A DNA stretch of 64,000 nt from Phenylobacterium hankyongense (GTDB taxonomy: Bacteria > Pseudomonadota > Alphaproteobacteria > Caulobacterales > Caulobacteraceae). Shown here piece by piece: positions 49,459 to 58,654 of this stretch. The position numbers and the translations under genes are program-made. Every line of letters begins with the position of its first letter. Within the stretch, counting starts at the first letter, position 1. The stretch lies in assembly GCF_003254505.1 (NCBI RefSeq), contig NZ_QFYP01000001.1:3270001-3334000 (forward strand), written 5' to 3'. The notes beneath the pieces were generated by a model. The model was not told the DNA's origin and made no database searches. It saw only the letters and a program-made list of their open reading frames with translations.

Positions 49459-52400
49459 CTAGGCGGCCAGCTTCGCCAGTTCGGTCAGCACCTTCTCGGC
49501 GGCGTTGAGGCGCTGCTCGGGGGTTTCCCACTCGCCCTTCACCACCACCTTGTGGTCCGGGCGCAGGCGCCAGGCGATCTGGTTCTTGGCGATGAAGCCG
49601 ATCAGGCCCGCGGGGTTCTTGAAGTCGTCGCCGCGGAAGGTGACCACGGCGCCCTTCGGCCCGACGTCGATCTTGGCGACATTGGCTTCGCGGCACAGGC
49701 CCTTGATGGCGACGACCTTGAGCAGTTGGCCGGCTTCCGGCGGCAGCGGCCCGAAGCGGTCGATCAGCTCGGCGGCCAGGGCTTCGCGCTCCTGCGACTT
49801 CTCGGCGTCGGACAGGCGGCGGTAGAGCGACAGCCGCACGTTGAGGTCCGGCACGTACTCCTCGGGGATCAGCACGGCCGCGCCGGTGTTGATCTGCGGC
49901 GACCATCCCCGGTCGTGTTCGAGGCCTTCCGCGCCGGCCAGGGTCTTCAGCTCGTTGACCGCGTCCTCCAGCATCTGCTGGTAGAGCTCGACCCCGATCT
50001 CGCGGATGTGGCCGGACTGCTCGTCGCCGAGCAGGTTGCCGCCGCCGCGGATGTCCAGGTCGTGGCTGGCCAGCTGGAAGCCGGCGCCCAGGCTGTCGAG
50101 GGACTGCAGGACCTTCAGGCGCTTCTCGGCCGACTGGGTGATCTGCTTCTCGGCCGGCGTGGTCATGTAGGCGTAGGCCCGCGACTTGGCCCGGCCGACC
50201 CGGCCCCGCAACTGGTAGAGCTGGGCCAGGCCGAACATGTCGGCGCGGTGGATGATCAGGGTGTTGGCGGTCGGGATGTCGAGCCCGCTCTCGACGATGG
50301 TGGTCGACAGCAGCACGTCGTACTGGCCCTCGTAGAAGGCGCCCATGACCTCTTCGAGCTGGGTCGGCGACATCTGGCCGTGGCCGACCACGAAACGCAC
50401 CTCCGGCACCTGCTCGCGCAGATAGCGCTCCAGCGCCGGCAGGTCGTTGACCCGCGGGGCGACGTAATAGGCCTGGCCGCCGCGGTACTTCTCGCGCAGC
50501 AGCGCCTCGCGGACGACCACCGGATCCCAGGGCGTGATGTAGGTGCGGACCGCCAGGCGATCGACCGGCGGGGTGGCGATGATCGACATCTCGCGGATGC
50601 CGGAGAGCGACATCTGCAGGGTGCGCGGGATCGGCGTCGCGGTCAGCGTCAGCATGTGCACGTCGGTGCGAAGCTCCTTGAGCTTCTCCTTGTGCTTGAC
50701 CCCGAAGTGCTGCTCCTCGTCGACGATCACCAGGCCGAGGTCCTTGAAGCCGACCTGCTTGGAGAGCACCGCATGGGTGCCGACGACAATCTCGACCTCG
50801 CCGTTCTTCAGCGCCTCGCGGGTCTCGGCGGCCTCCTTGGGCGGCGCCAGGCGCGACAGGCGCCGCACCTTCACCGGCCAGCCCTCGAAGCGTTCGCTGA
50901 AGGTCTTGTAGTGCTGGCGCGCCAGCAGCGTCGTCGGCGCGACGATGGCCACCTGCTGGCCGCTCATGGCCACCACGAAGGCCGCCCGCAGGGCGACCTC
51001 GGTCTTGCCGAAGCCCACGTCGCCGCAGATCAGCCGGTCCATCGGCTTGCCGGCGGAGAGGTCCTCCAGCACGTCGCCGATGGCGGCGAGCTGGTCCTCG
51101 GTCTCCTCGTAGGGGAAACGGGCGCAGAACTCGTCGAACACCCCGTGCGGCGGGTCCACCGGATCGGTGGACTTGGTCGCCCGCTCGGCGGCGATGCGGA
51201 TCAGGCCGACCGCCATCTCGCGCAGCCGCTCCTTGGCTTTGGCCTTGCGCGCCTGCCAGGCCGCGCCGCCCAGCCGGTCGAGCTGCACGCCCTCGGAATC
51301 CGAGCCGTAGCGGGTCAGCAGGTCGATGTTCTCCACCGGCAGGTAGAGCTTGGCCTCGCCGCCGTAGTGGATCTCCAGCGTGTCGTGCGGCGCGCCCTGC
51401 ACCTCCAGGGTCTTCAGGCCGTCGTAGCGGCCGATGCCGTGGTCGATGTGCACGACCAGGTCGCCGGGCGTCAGCGACGAGGCCTCCGCCAGGAAGTTCG
51501 ACGCCCGCCGCCGCCGCCGCGGCCTCGCCAGCCGGTCGCCCAGGATGTCGGTCTCGGAGATCACCGCCAGGCTGTCGGTCTCGAAGCCGGCGTCCAGCGG
51601 CAGGACGACCCGTTGCGGGGTCTTCGGGTCACCGGCCCTGGCGGCGTCCCAGTAGGGCGCGAACGGGATGTTCTTCAGCCCGTGGTCGGCGAGCATCGAG
51701 CCCAGCCGGTCGGAGGAGCCGTCGGACCAGGAGGCGAACAGCACGCGCTTGCCGTCGGCCGCCAGCTTGCGGGCGTGGTCGGCGGTGGCCTCGAACAGGT
51801 TGACGCTGTCGCGCTGGCGCTCGGGGGCGAAGTTGCGGCCCTGGCGCGCGCCCATGTCGATGACCGCCTCGCCTCCCGCCTCCTGGAAGGACGAGAACCG
51901 GCGCGTCGCGCGCTTGGCGAGCAGGTCCTTCCACTCGTCGGCGGTCAGGTAGAGCCGGTCCGGCTCCAGCGGGTGGTAGTGGACCTTGCGCTCGGTCTGG
52001 TTCCGGCTCTCGAAGGCGTCGTGGATGATCGACAGCCGCTCGTCGCGCGCCTCGCGGCTCAGGTGATCGAGGGCGATCACCGCCTCCTTGGGCAGGAAGT
52101 CGAACAGCGTCGCCATCTGCGGATAGAACAGCGGCAGCCAGTGCTCCATGCCGGCCCGGCGGCCGCCTTCGGAAACGGTGGCGTAGAGCGGATCGTCGCC
52201 GGGCGCGCCGAAGGTCTCCAGATAGCCGGTGCGGAAGCGGCTGATCGCCTCGGCGTCCAGCAAGGCCTCGCTGACCGGCAGGAGGCTGACCTCCTTCAAC
52301 TGCTTGGTGGAGCGCTGGGTCTCGGGATCGAAGGCGCGGATGGATTCCAGGGTGTCGCCGAACAGGTCCAGGCGCACCGGCTCCTCAGCGCTGGGCGGGA

Positions 52401-52950
52401 AGACGTCGATAACGCCGCCGCGGATCGCGAACTCCCCGTGCTCGGAGACGGTGGAGGCGCGCTGGTAGCCGTTGATGGCGAAATAGGTCTCGAGGTCGGC
52501 GATCTCGACGGTGTTGCCGCTCCGGGCCGAATAGCTGGCCCGCTGGATGGCCTTCTTCGGCGGCACGCGCTGGATCAGCGCCGGCACGGAGGTGACCAGC
52601 AGCGTCGGCGTCTTCTCGTCCACCCCGGCCGCCAGCCTGGACAGCGTGGTCATCCGCTGGGCGGCGATGCCCGGCGACGGGCCGATGCGGTCGTAGGGCA
52701 GGCAATCCCACGCCGGGAAGGTCATCACCTCGACGTTGGGCGCGAAGAACCGGAAGGCGTCGACGAAGGCCGACAGCCGCGCGCCGTCGCGGGCGACGAA
52801 GACCGACAGCCCTTTGCGGGCGCGGACCACGTCGGCCATGACCAGGGCGTCGAAGCCTTCCGGCGCGCCGACCAGGTCCAGGCGGCCGGGATCGTCGGAG
52901 ACGCGTCGAAGCGCGGCCTGGCTCAGGGGCCGGGAACCGTCAGCCGCCAT
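49459..52950 (-). CDS. mfd: Transcription-repair coupling factor Mfd
   Basis: 1163 residues, the expected size. Domains in order: UvrB-homology module (residues ~25-350), the RNA-polymerase-interacting Tudor-like domain (PGDLVVHIDHGIGRYDGLKT, ~475-540), the SF2 translocase with Walker A GDVGFGKTEVA, DEEQHFGVKHKEKL, the RecG-like ATTPIPRTLQMS-type TRG region and LRGRVGRAKSRAYAY, and a C-terminal UvrA-interaction domain. It releases RNA polymerase stalled at DNA lesions and recruits UvrA. ATG 52950 overlaps the sdhE stop by 11 nt. The gene converges on the HAD hydrolase. Confidence 0.97.
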   Translation of the reverse strand: MAADGSRPLSQAALRRVSDDPGRLDLVGAPEGFDALVMADVVRARKGLSVFVARDGARLSAFVDAFRFFAPNVEVMTFPAWDCLPYDRIGPSPGIAAQRMTTLSRLAAGVDEKTPTLLVTSVPALIQRVPPKKAIQRASYSARSGNTVEIADLETYFAINGYQRASTVSEHGEFAIRGGVIDVFPPSAEEPVRLDLFGDTLESIRAFDPETQRSTKQLKEVSLLPVSEALLDAEAISRFRTGYLETFGAPGDDPLYATVSEGGRRAGMEHWLPLFYPQMATLFDFLPKEAVIALDHLSREARDERLSIIHDAFESRNQTERKVHYHPLEPDRLYLTADEWKDLLAKRATRRFSSFQEAGGEAVIDMGARQGRNFAPERQRDSVNLFEATADHARKLAADGKRVLFASWSDGSSDRLGSMLADHGLKNIPFAPYWDAARAGDPKTPQRVVLPLDAGFETDSLAVISETDILGDRLARPRRRRRASNFLAEASSLTPGDLVVHIDHGIGRYDGLKTLEVQGAPHDTLEIHYGGEAKLYLPVENIDLLTRYGSDSEGVQLDRLGGAAWQARKAKAKERLREMAVGLIRIAAERATKSTDPVDPPHGVFDEFCARFPYEETEDQLAAIGDVLEDLSAGKPMDRLICGDVGFGKTEVALRAAFVVAMSGQQVAIVAPTTLLARQHYKTFSERFEGWPVKVRRLSRLAPPKEAAETREALKNGEVEIVVGTHAVLSKQVGFKDLGLVIVDEEQHFGVKHKEKLKELRTDVHMLTLTATPIPRTLQMSLSGIREMSIIATPPVDRLAVRTYITPWDPVVVREALLREKYRGGQAYYVAPRVNDLPALERYLREQVPEVRFVVGHGQMSPTQLEEVMGAFYEGQYDVLLSTTIVESGLDIPTANTLIIHRADMFGLAQLYQLRGRVGRAKSRAYAYMTTPAEKQITQSAEKRLKVLQSLDSLGAGFQLASHDLDIRGGGNLLGDEQSGHIREIGVELYQQMLEDAVNELKTLAGAEGLEHDRGWSPQINTGAAVLIPEEYVPDLNVRLSLYRRLSDAEKSQEREALAAELIDRFGPLPPEAGQLLKVVAIKGLCREANVAKIDVGPKGAVVTFRGDDFKNPAGLIGFIAKNQIAWRLRPDHKVVVKGEWETPEQRLNAAEKVLTELAKLAA

Positions 52951-53230
52951 GGTCGTCTCCGCGCGCTTCGTGAGCTTCGAAGCGGAATTGCTTGATGCGG
53001 TTCATGATTTCGCCGTCGAACTCCGGCGGCGTCGGCGTCCGGCCGATGATCCAGTTGTAGAGGTCGTGGTCGGGTTGTTCGAGCAGGTCCTCGAAGAAAT
53101 CGAGCTCCGCCGCGGTGAACCCCTGGACATGCCTGTCCGCGAACGGCCCCAGAATGAGGTCCGCTTCCCTGAAGCCCCGGCGCCAGGCGCGGAACTTCAG
53201 CTTCTTGAGCCGTGCTTCATCGATGATCAT
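52940..53230 (-). CDS. sdhE: Succinate dehydrogenase assembly factor SdhE
   Basis: 96 residues, the flavinator of SdhA (DUF339/Sdh5). The sequence LKFRAWRRGFREADLILG contains the RGxxE motif essential for FAD insertion, and the rest is the usual helical bundle (EFDGEIMNRIKQF). ATG 53230 is chosen by homology over a longer open frame. It overlaps mfd by 11 nt; sdhE-mfd with divergent recG is a conserved alphaproteobacterial arrangement. Its upstream region, 59 nt, is shared with recG. Confidence 0.9.
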   Translation of the reverse strand: MIIDEARLKKLKFRAWRRGFREADLILGPFADRHVQGFTAAELDFFEDLLEQPDHDLYNWIIGRTPTPPEFDGEIMNRIKQFRFEAHEARGDDHGG

Positions 53231-53289
53231 CAGGAAGTCGTGGATATAGAGGGCGCATACCCCCAGCGCCAGTCGGGTATGCTGCAATC

Positions 53290-55362
53290 ATGCGGCCCGA
53301 GATTCTGTTCCCGCTCTACGCCCCCATAACCTCGCTGAAGGGGGTGGGGCCGCGCGTGGCGCCGCTGCTGGACAAGCTGGCCGGCCCCATCGTCCGCGAC
53401 GTGCTGTTCCTGAAGCCGCATTCGGTGGTGCGCCGGACGCCCGCGACCATCTCCGCCGCCATCGACGGCGAGGTGATGACCTTCCAGGTGACGATCGAAT
53501 CCTTCCAGGCGCCGCGCGGGCCGCAGCCCTGGCGAGTGCGGGTGTTCGACGAGACCGGCTTCATGACCCTGGTGTTCTTCGGCAGCTTCGGCTCGCAGCT
53601 GGAGCAGCGCCATCCGGTGAACGCCCGTCGGGTGATCTCCGGCAAGGTCGAGGACCAGGGCTACGGCTGGCAGATGGTCCACCCGGACTACATGCTGGCG
53701 CCGGAGAAGGCCTCGGAGATCCCCGAGCTGGAGCCGGTCTACCCGGCCACCGCCGGCCTTCCCGCCCGCACGGTCCGCAGGTTCGTGCAGGAGGCGCTGC
53801 AGCGGGCCCCGGAGCTGCCGGAGTGGCAGGACGCCGCGTGGGCGGCCCGCGAGCGCTTCCCCACCTGGCGCGAGGCTCTGGGACGGCTGCACGACCCGGA
53901 GAGCGACGCCGACATCTCGCTCCAGGCCCCGCACTACCGCCGCCTGGCGTATGACGAGCTGCTCGCCCAGCAACTGGCGATGGCGCAGCGCAAGGCCGAG
54001 CGCAGGCGCGAGGCCGCCGCGAAGATTCCCGCCAGCACGGTCGCCGAAGCCATCCGCGCCGACCTGCCGTTCGCCTTCACCGGCGCCCAGACCCGGGCGC
54101 TGGGCGAGATCCGCCACGACTTCGCGCTCGGCGAGCGGATGAGCCGGCTGATCCAGGGCGATGTCGGATCCGGCAAGACGGTGGTGGCGATGTGCGCCAT
54201 GGCCGACGTCGCCGCGGCCGGCGGCCAGACCGCGCTGATGGCGCCCACCGAGATCCTGGCCCGCCAGCACTTCGAGACCATCTCCGGCCCCCTCACCGCT
54301 CACGGCATCGCCGTCGTCCTGCTGACCGGGCGCGACAAGGGCGCGGCGCGGGCGGAGAAGCTGCGCGCCCTGGCGTCCGGGGCGATCCAGGTGGCGGTCG
54401 GCACCCATGCGCTCTTTCAGGACGAGGTGGCGTTCCATCGGCTGGAGCTGGCCGTCATCGACGAGCAGCATCGGTTCGGCGTCGCCGAGCGCCAGCGGCT
54501 GCAGGCCAAGGGCCAGGGCACGCACTTCCTGGCGATGTCGGCGACGCCGATCCCGCGCACCCTGGAGCTCACCGTCTACGGCGACCTCGACGTCTCCAAG
54601 ATCGACGAGAAGCCGCCGGGCCGCACGCCGGTCGCCACCCGCGCCGCGCCCATGGGTCGGATCGGCGAGGTGGAGGCGCGGCTGCGCGAGGCGGTGGCCG
54701 GCGGCGCCCAGGCCTTCTGGATCTGCCCGCTGGTCTCGGAGTCCGAGCTGGTGGACCTGAAGGCGGCGGAGACCCGCGCCGAGGAGCTGAAGGCCACCAT
54801 CGGCCCCAGCGTCGGCCTGATCCACGGCAAGATGGCGCCGGCCGCCAAGGACGCGGTGATGGCCGACTTCGCCGACGGCCGTCTGTCGGTGCTGGTGGCG
54901 ACGACGGTGGTCGAGGTCGGCGTTAACGTGCCCAACGCCACCATCATGGTCATCGAGCAGGCTGAGCGCTTCGGCCTCGCCCAGCTGCACCAGCTGCGCG
55001 GCCGGGTGGGCCGTGGGCGCCGCGAGAGCGCCTGCGTGCTGCTCTACGACCCGCCGCTGTCGGAGACCGCCCAGAAGCGGCTCGACATCCTGCGGCGCAC
55101 CGACGACGGCTTCCTGATCGCCGAGACCGACCTGGAGCTGCGCGGCGGCGGCGACGCGCTGGGCCTGCGGCAGTCGGGGTTCCCGGACTACGTCTTCGCC
55201 GACCCCTTCGCACACCGCGACCTGATCGCCGCCGCCGGCGACGACGCCCGCCTGATCGTCGGCCGCGACCCCGCCCTCACGTCCGAGCGCGGCAAGGCGC
55301 TGCGGATCCTCGAAGAGCTGTTCGACTGGAAGGCCGGCCTCGGCCTGCGCGACGCCGGCTAA
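53290..55362 (+). CDS. recG: ATP-dependent DNA helicase RecG
   Basis: 690 residues, usual length. The N-terminal wedge domain includes LFPLYAPITSLKGVGPRVAP. The OB fold is residues ~65-150. The SF2 helicase core has Walker A GDVGSGKTVVA, DEQHRFGVAERQRL, SATPIPRTLELTVYGD and the TRG-type RLRGGGDALGLRQSG region, plus LHQLRGRVGRGRRES. It regresses stalled replication forks and branch-migrates Holliday junctions. It is divergent from sdhE-mfd and converges on the oxidoreductase gene across a composite repeat. Confidence 0.96.
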   Translation: MRPEILFPLYAPITSLKGVGPRVAPLLDKLAGPIVRDVLFLKPHSVVRRTPATISAAIDGEVMTFQVTIESFQAPRGPQPWRVRVFDETGFMTLVFFGSFGSQLEQRHPVNARRVISGKVEDQGYGWQMVHPDYMLAPEKASEIPELEPVYPATAGLPARTVRRFVQEALQRAPELPEWQDAAWAARERFPTWREALGRLHDPESDADISLQAPHYRRLAYDELLAQQLAMAQRKAERRREAAAKIPASTVAEAIRADLPFAFTGAQTRALGEIRHDFALGERMSRLIQGDVGSGKTVVAMCAMADVAAAGGQTALMAPTEILARQHFETISGPLTAHGIAVVLLTGRDKGAARAEKLRALASGAIQVAVGTHALFQDEVAFHRLELAVIDEQHRFGVAERQRLQAKGQGTHFLAMSATPIPRTLELTVYGDLDVSKIDEKPPGRTPVATRAAPMGRIGEVEARLREAVAGGAQAFWICPLVSESELVDLKAAETRAEELKATIGPSVGLIHGKMAPAAKDAVMADFADGRLSVLVATTVVEVGVNVPNATIMVIEQAERFGLAQLHQLRGRVGRGRRESACVLLYDPPLSETAQKRLDILRRTDDGFLIAETDLELRGGGDALGLRQSGFPDYVFADPFAHRDLIAAAGDDARLIVGRDPALTSERGKALRILEELFDWKAGLGLRDAG

Positions 55363-55370
55363 ACCGAAGT

Positions 55371-55475
55371 TCCTCCCCCTCTGGGGGAGGTGGCGCGAAG
55401 CGCCGGAGGGGGTTGGCGCCGCCCTCGGAGGACCCCCTCAGTCAGCTTCGCTGACAGCTCCCCCGGCGGGGGAGC
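55371..55475. repeat. Composite palindromic intergenic repeat
   Basis: Between convergent recG and the oxidoreductase. Four small stems are nested: CCTCCCCC/GGGGGAGG (55372-55390), GGCGC/GCGCC (55392-55404), GTCAGC/GCTGAC (55441-55455) and CTCCCCC/GGGGGAG (55458-55474). An outer pairing of GAGGGGG with CCCCCTC is also possible. The layout is that of dispersed intergenic repeats common in Caulobacterales genomes; copy number cannot be judged from one window. It may also terminate both transcripts. Confidence 0.7.
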
Positions 55476-55482
55476 AACTAGG

Positions 55483-56484
55483 CTAGCGCACCTTCACCAT
55501 CCGCTTGCCGCGGTTCTCCCCGGCCAGCAGGCCCACGAGCGCGGCCGGCGTGTTCTCCAGCCCCTCGATGATGTCCTCGTGGACCTTCAGCCGGCCCTCG
55601 GCGACCCAGGTTTGCAGGTCCCGCAGCGCCTGGCTGCGCTTGTCGTCGAAGTCGGAGACGATGAACCCGCGCAGGGTCAGCCGCTTGGTGACGATCAGGC
55701 CGGGCACGCCGCGCGGGCCGTGGCGCGGAGCCTCGCCGTCGTACTGCGAGACGGCGCCGCAGCAGGCGATCCGGCCGAAGGTGTTCATGGCGAACAGGCA
55801 GGTCTCGAACACGTCGCCGCCGACGTTGTCGAAGTAGACGTCGATGCCGCCCGGCGCGGCCTCCTTCAGCTGGCGGCGCAGGTCGCCGGCCTTGTAGTCG
55901 ACGGCGGCGTCGAACCCGAGTTCCTCGGTCAGCCAGCGGCCCTTCTCCGCCCCGCCGGCGACGCCGACCACCCGGCAGCCCTTGAGCTTGGCGATCTGGC
56001 CGACGATCGAGCCGACGGAGCCTGCCGCCGCCGACACCACCACGGTCTCGCCGGGCTTGGGCTGGCCGCATTCCAAGAGGCCGAAGTAGGCGGTGAGCCC
56101 GGCCACGCCGAACACGCTGAGCAGGTGGGTCCGGGGCTCCAGCGCCGGCAGCTTCGCCAGCCGCTTGGTGGGCACGATGGCGTAGTCCTGCCAGCCGGTG
56201 TCGGCGAACACCAGGTCGCCGGGCAAGAGGTCGGAGTCCGGCGCCTCCACCACCTCGGCGAGCGCGCCGCCGGCCATCACCTGCCCGGCCGACAGCGCCG
56301 AGCGGTAGGTGGCGCCCTGCATCCAGGCGCGGTTGGCGGCGTCCAGCGAGATGTAGTGGGTCCGGACCAGGGCCTCGCCCGGTCCAGGCGTCGGACGCTC
56401 GCCCTGCACGAGGCGGAAATGGTCGGCGCTGAGCCGCCCCTGCGGCAGCTGGTCCAGGACGATCTGACGGTTGGCCTCGGCCAT
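55483..56484 (-). CDS. NADP-dependent zinc-free MDR oxidoreductase (CurA/PTGR-like)
   Basis: 333 residues. The leading MAEANRQIVLDQLPQGRLSA segment with HFRLVQGERPTPGPGEALVR is the signature of the CurA/prostaglandin reductase/leukotriene hydroxydehydrogenase group. The cofactor loop is SAAAGSVGSIVGQIAKLKGC, with VYFDNVGGDVF and FGRIACCGAVSQYD typical of NADPH-binding medium-chain reductases without zinc. It reduces alpha,beta-unsaturated ketones. ATG 56484 has GGGAGC in front. It follows the DUF3089 gene after 62 nt. Confidence 0.87.
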   Translation of the reverse strand: MAEANRQIVLDQLPQGRLSADHFRLVQGERPTPGPGEALVRTHYISLDAANRAWMQGATYRSALSAGQVMAGGALAEVVEAPDSDLLPGDLVFADTGWQDYAIVPTKRLAKLPALEPRTHLLSVFGVAGLTAYFGLLECGQPKPGETVVVSAAAGSVGSIVGQIAKLKGCRVVGVAGGAEKGRWLTEELGFDAAVDYKAGDLRRQLKEAAPGGIDVYFDNVGGDVFETCLFAMNTFGRIACCGAVSQYDGEAPRHGPRGVPGLIVTKRLTLRGFIVSDFDDKRSQALRDLQTWVAEGRLKVHEDIIEGLENTPAALVGLLAGENRGKRMVKVR

Positions 56485-56546
56485 GGCGCGCTCCCTTTTT
56501 CCTTGTTGGGAGGAGCTAAGACCCGAACGCCGGGCCGCGCCAAGCC

Positions 56547-57650
56547 TCAGTGACCGGTGAGCGTGGCGACCCGGGCCTTCGCGTCGGCCTCGAGGTCCGC
56601 ATAGAAGAGGTTGTAGCCGGGGACCTTGCGCTGGTCGGCCCAGGAGCCCTGGCGCTTCAGCGACGCCGACTTCGGATGGGTGACGCGCAGCACGCCGCCG
56701 CGGCACACCGCCGAGACCTGGCGGCCGAGGAAGGCGGGGCGCGCGCCCCACTCCAGCCCGGTGGCGTTCGCGGCCCCCAGGTGCAGGCGGGCCGGCGCGG
56801 GGTCCTGGGTCACCGCCCCCAGGATCGGGTTGAAGCACAGCGCCGCGCGGTCGTTGAGGTTCACCAGCTCGCCCTGCGAATTCCAGACGACGGCGCGGTC
56901 GAGCAGCAGCTGGGCGTGGTCGATCTGGCCATCGAAGACGCTGGCCCAGGCCGCCAGGCACCCGGCCTGGCCGCGGCGCATGCACGGCGGGATCGGCGGA
57001 TCGACGGCGGGTATCACCGTCTCGATCAGGTAGGCGGCCGCCAGCCGGGCCCGAAGGTCGGGATTGGGCGCCACCTCCTCCGCCAGCAGCCGGGCGGCGA
57101 GCGTGCCGCCCTGCTCCACCCCCACGATGACGAACGGCCGGCCGCTGTTGTAGCGGTTGAGGTATTCGTGGAAGGCGCGCGCCACGTCGCCGTAGGCGAA
57201 CTGGCGGGCCTCGCGGGCGTCCTCCCGCAGGGTCAGCAGGCTGTAGAGGCTGGCCTGGCGGTAGCGCGGCGCGAAGATCCGGCCGACCCGCACGAACGGC
57301 CCGGCGTAGTTGGGCGCCATCACCCGACGGAACAGCCGGTCGGCCTTCGGCTCATGGATCGGCGCGTTCCAGTCGTGGCCGCCGTCGAAGGTGGTCGGCG
57401 AGACGAAGAAGACGTCGGCCGGCGGATCGCCCGCGGTGGCGTCCGGACGGGTGGGCATCAGCGCCCAGCTCTGGCGGCTGGCGTAGTCGGGCGCCGGCGG
57501 CGGCCTGTAGGTCTGGAACGGCGACTTGGGATCCAGCGCCGAGCGCATCAGGTCGCCCCAGAACACCCCCGTCGCCAGGCCGAGGAACAGCACCACCCCG
57601 ACCACGGACAGGGCCAGCCAGCGGCGGCTGCGGGGTGCGCCCGGCGGCAT
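56547..57650 (-). CDS. DUF3089 protein without the expected serine nucleophile
   Basis: 367 residues. An N-terminal membrane anchor or signal (WLALSVVGVVLFLGLATGVF) is followed by the DUF3089 alpha/beta-hydrolase-like region: FFVSPTTFDGGHDWNAPI, VGRIFAPRYRQASLYSLLT and FHEYLNRYNSGRPFVIVG. The nucleophile elbow, normally GHSQG in this family, reads GVEQG (177-181), so Glu179 replaces Ser. A hydrolase function is therefore doubtful. The rest of the family signature (C-terminal GLEWGARPAFLGRQVSAV) remains. ATG 57650 is 2 nt upstream of hldD's stop, so it is in the hldE-hldD leftward operon. Confidence 0.75.
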   Translation of the reverse strand: MPPGAPRSRRWLALSVVGVVLFLGLATGVFWGDLMRSALDPKSPFQTYRPPPAPDYASRQSWALMPTRPDATAGDPPADVFFVSPTTFDGGHDWNAPIHEPKADRLFRRVMAPNYAGPFVRVGRIFAPRYRQASLYSLLTLREDAREARQFAYGDVARAFHEYLNRYNSGRPFVIVGVEQGGTLAARLLAEEVAPNPDLRARLAAAYLIETVIPAVDPPIPPCMRRGQAGCLAAWASVFDGQIDHAQLLLDRAVVWNSQGELVNLNDRAALCFNPILGAVTQDPAPARLHLGAANATGLEWGARPAFLGRQVSAVCRGGVLRVTHPKSASLKRQGSWADQRKVPGYNLFYADLEADAKARVATLTGH

Positions 57651-57652
57651 GG

Positions 57653-58654
57653 CTACCGGTAGGGGTCCGGCTGGCTGAGGTAGCGGGTGACGTAGTCGTG
57701 GATGCCGTCTTCCAGGGCGGTCATCGGCTTGTCGTAGCCGGCGGCGTAGAGCCGCTCCATGCGCGCCTCGGTGAAGTACTGGTACTTGTCGCGGATGGCC
57801 GGCGGCATCGGGGTGTAGTCGATCTCGGCGTTCTTGCCGGCGGCGGTGAACACCGCCCGGGCCATGTCCTCGAAGCTGCGCGCGGTTCCCGAGCCGAGGT
57901 TGAAGACGCCGTTGACCTGCGGGTTCTGCATCAGCCAGTCGGTGACGTCGGTGATGTCGCGGACGTAGACGAAGTCGCGCTTCTGGCCGCCGTCGGGGAC
58001 GTCTGAGCGGTAGCTCTTGAACAGCTGCACGCCATGGCCCTCGCGGACCTTTGGCCAGATCTGCGAGGCCACCGACTTCATCGAGTGCTTGTGCTCCTCG
58101 TTGGGGCCGTAGACGTTGAAGAACTTCAGCCCCACCCACTGCGGCGGCGCGTAGTCGCGCGCCGCCTGGCGCGCCGCGAACAGGTCGAACAGCGCCTTCG
58201 ACCAGCCGTAGGTGTTCAGCGGCCGCAGCGCGGCCAGCGCCTCGTAGTCGTTGTCGTCGTCGAAGCCGTGCGCCCCGTCGCCGTAGGTCGCCGCCGAGGA
58301 GGCGTAGATCAGCCGGCGCTGGCGGTCGGCGCACCAGCGGAACAGGTCGCGGCTGAGGGTGAAGTTGGAGTGGACGATCTTGTCGGCGTCCGGCTCGGTG
58401 GTCGAGGAGATGGCGCCCATGTGGATCACCACCTCGACGTCGCGCCAGCGCTTCTCCAGCCAGTCGAACATGTCCTCCGGGGCCACGAAGTCGCCGATCG
58501 GGTGCTTGGCGATGTTGCGCCACTTGCCGAGCTCGGCTTCGCGCAGGCGGTCGCAGACCACCACGTCGAGGCTGCGGTCCTCGGCCAGCCTGGCGGCGAT
58601 GTTGGAGCCGATGAAACCGGCGCCGCCGGTGACGAACGCGATCCGGCGGTTCAT
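57653..58654 (-). CDS. hldD: ADP-L-glycero-D-manno-heptose 6-epimerase
   Basis: 333 residues, extended SDR. The NADP-binding loop is VTGGAGFIGSNIAARL, catalytic Ser/Tyr/Lys in YASSAATYGDGAHGF and YGWSKALFD, and the substrate stretch MGAISSTTEPDADKI. It epimerises ADP-D-glycero-D-manno-heptose to the L-form used in LPS inner core. ATG 58654 overlaps the hldE stop (ATGA), and the DUF3089 gene follows after 2 nt. Confidence 0.95.
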   Translation of the reverse strand: MNRRIAFVTGGAGFIGSNIAARLAEDRSLDVVVCDRLREAELGKWRNIAKHPIGDFVAPEDMFDWLEKRWRDVEVVIHMGAISSTTEPDADKIVHSNFTLSRDLFRWCADRQRRLIYASSAATYGDGAHGFDDDNDYEALAALRPLNTYGWSKALFDLFAARQAARDYAPPQWVGLKFFNVYGPNEEHKHSMKSVASQIWPKVREGHGVQLFKSYRSDVPDGGQKRDFVYVRDITDVTDWLMQNPQVNGVFNLGSGTARSFEDMARAVFTAAGKNAEIDYTPMPPAIRDKYQYFTEARMERLYAAGYDKPMTALEDGIHDYVTRYLSQPDPYR

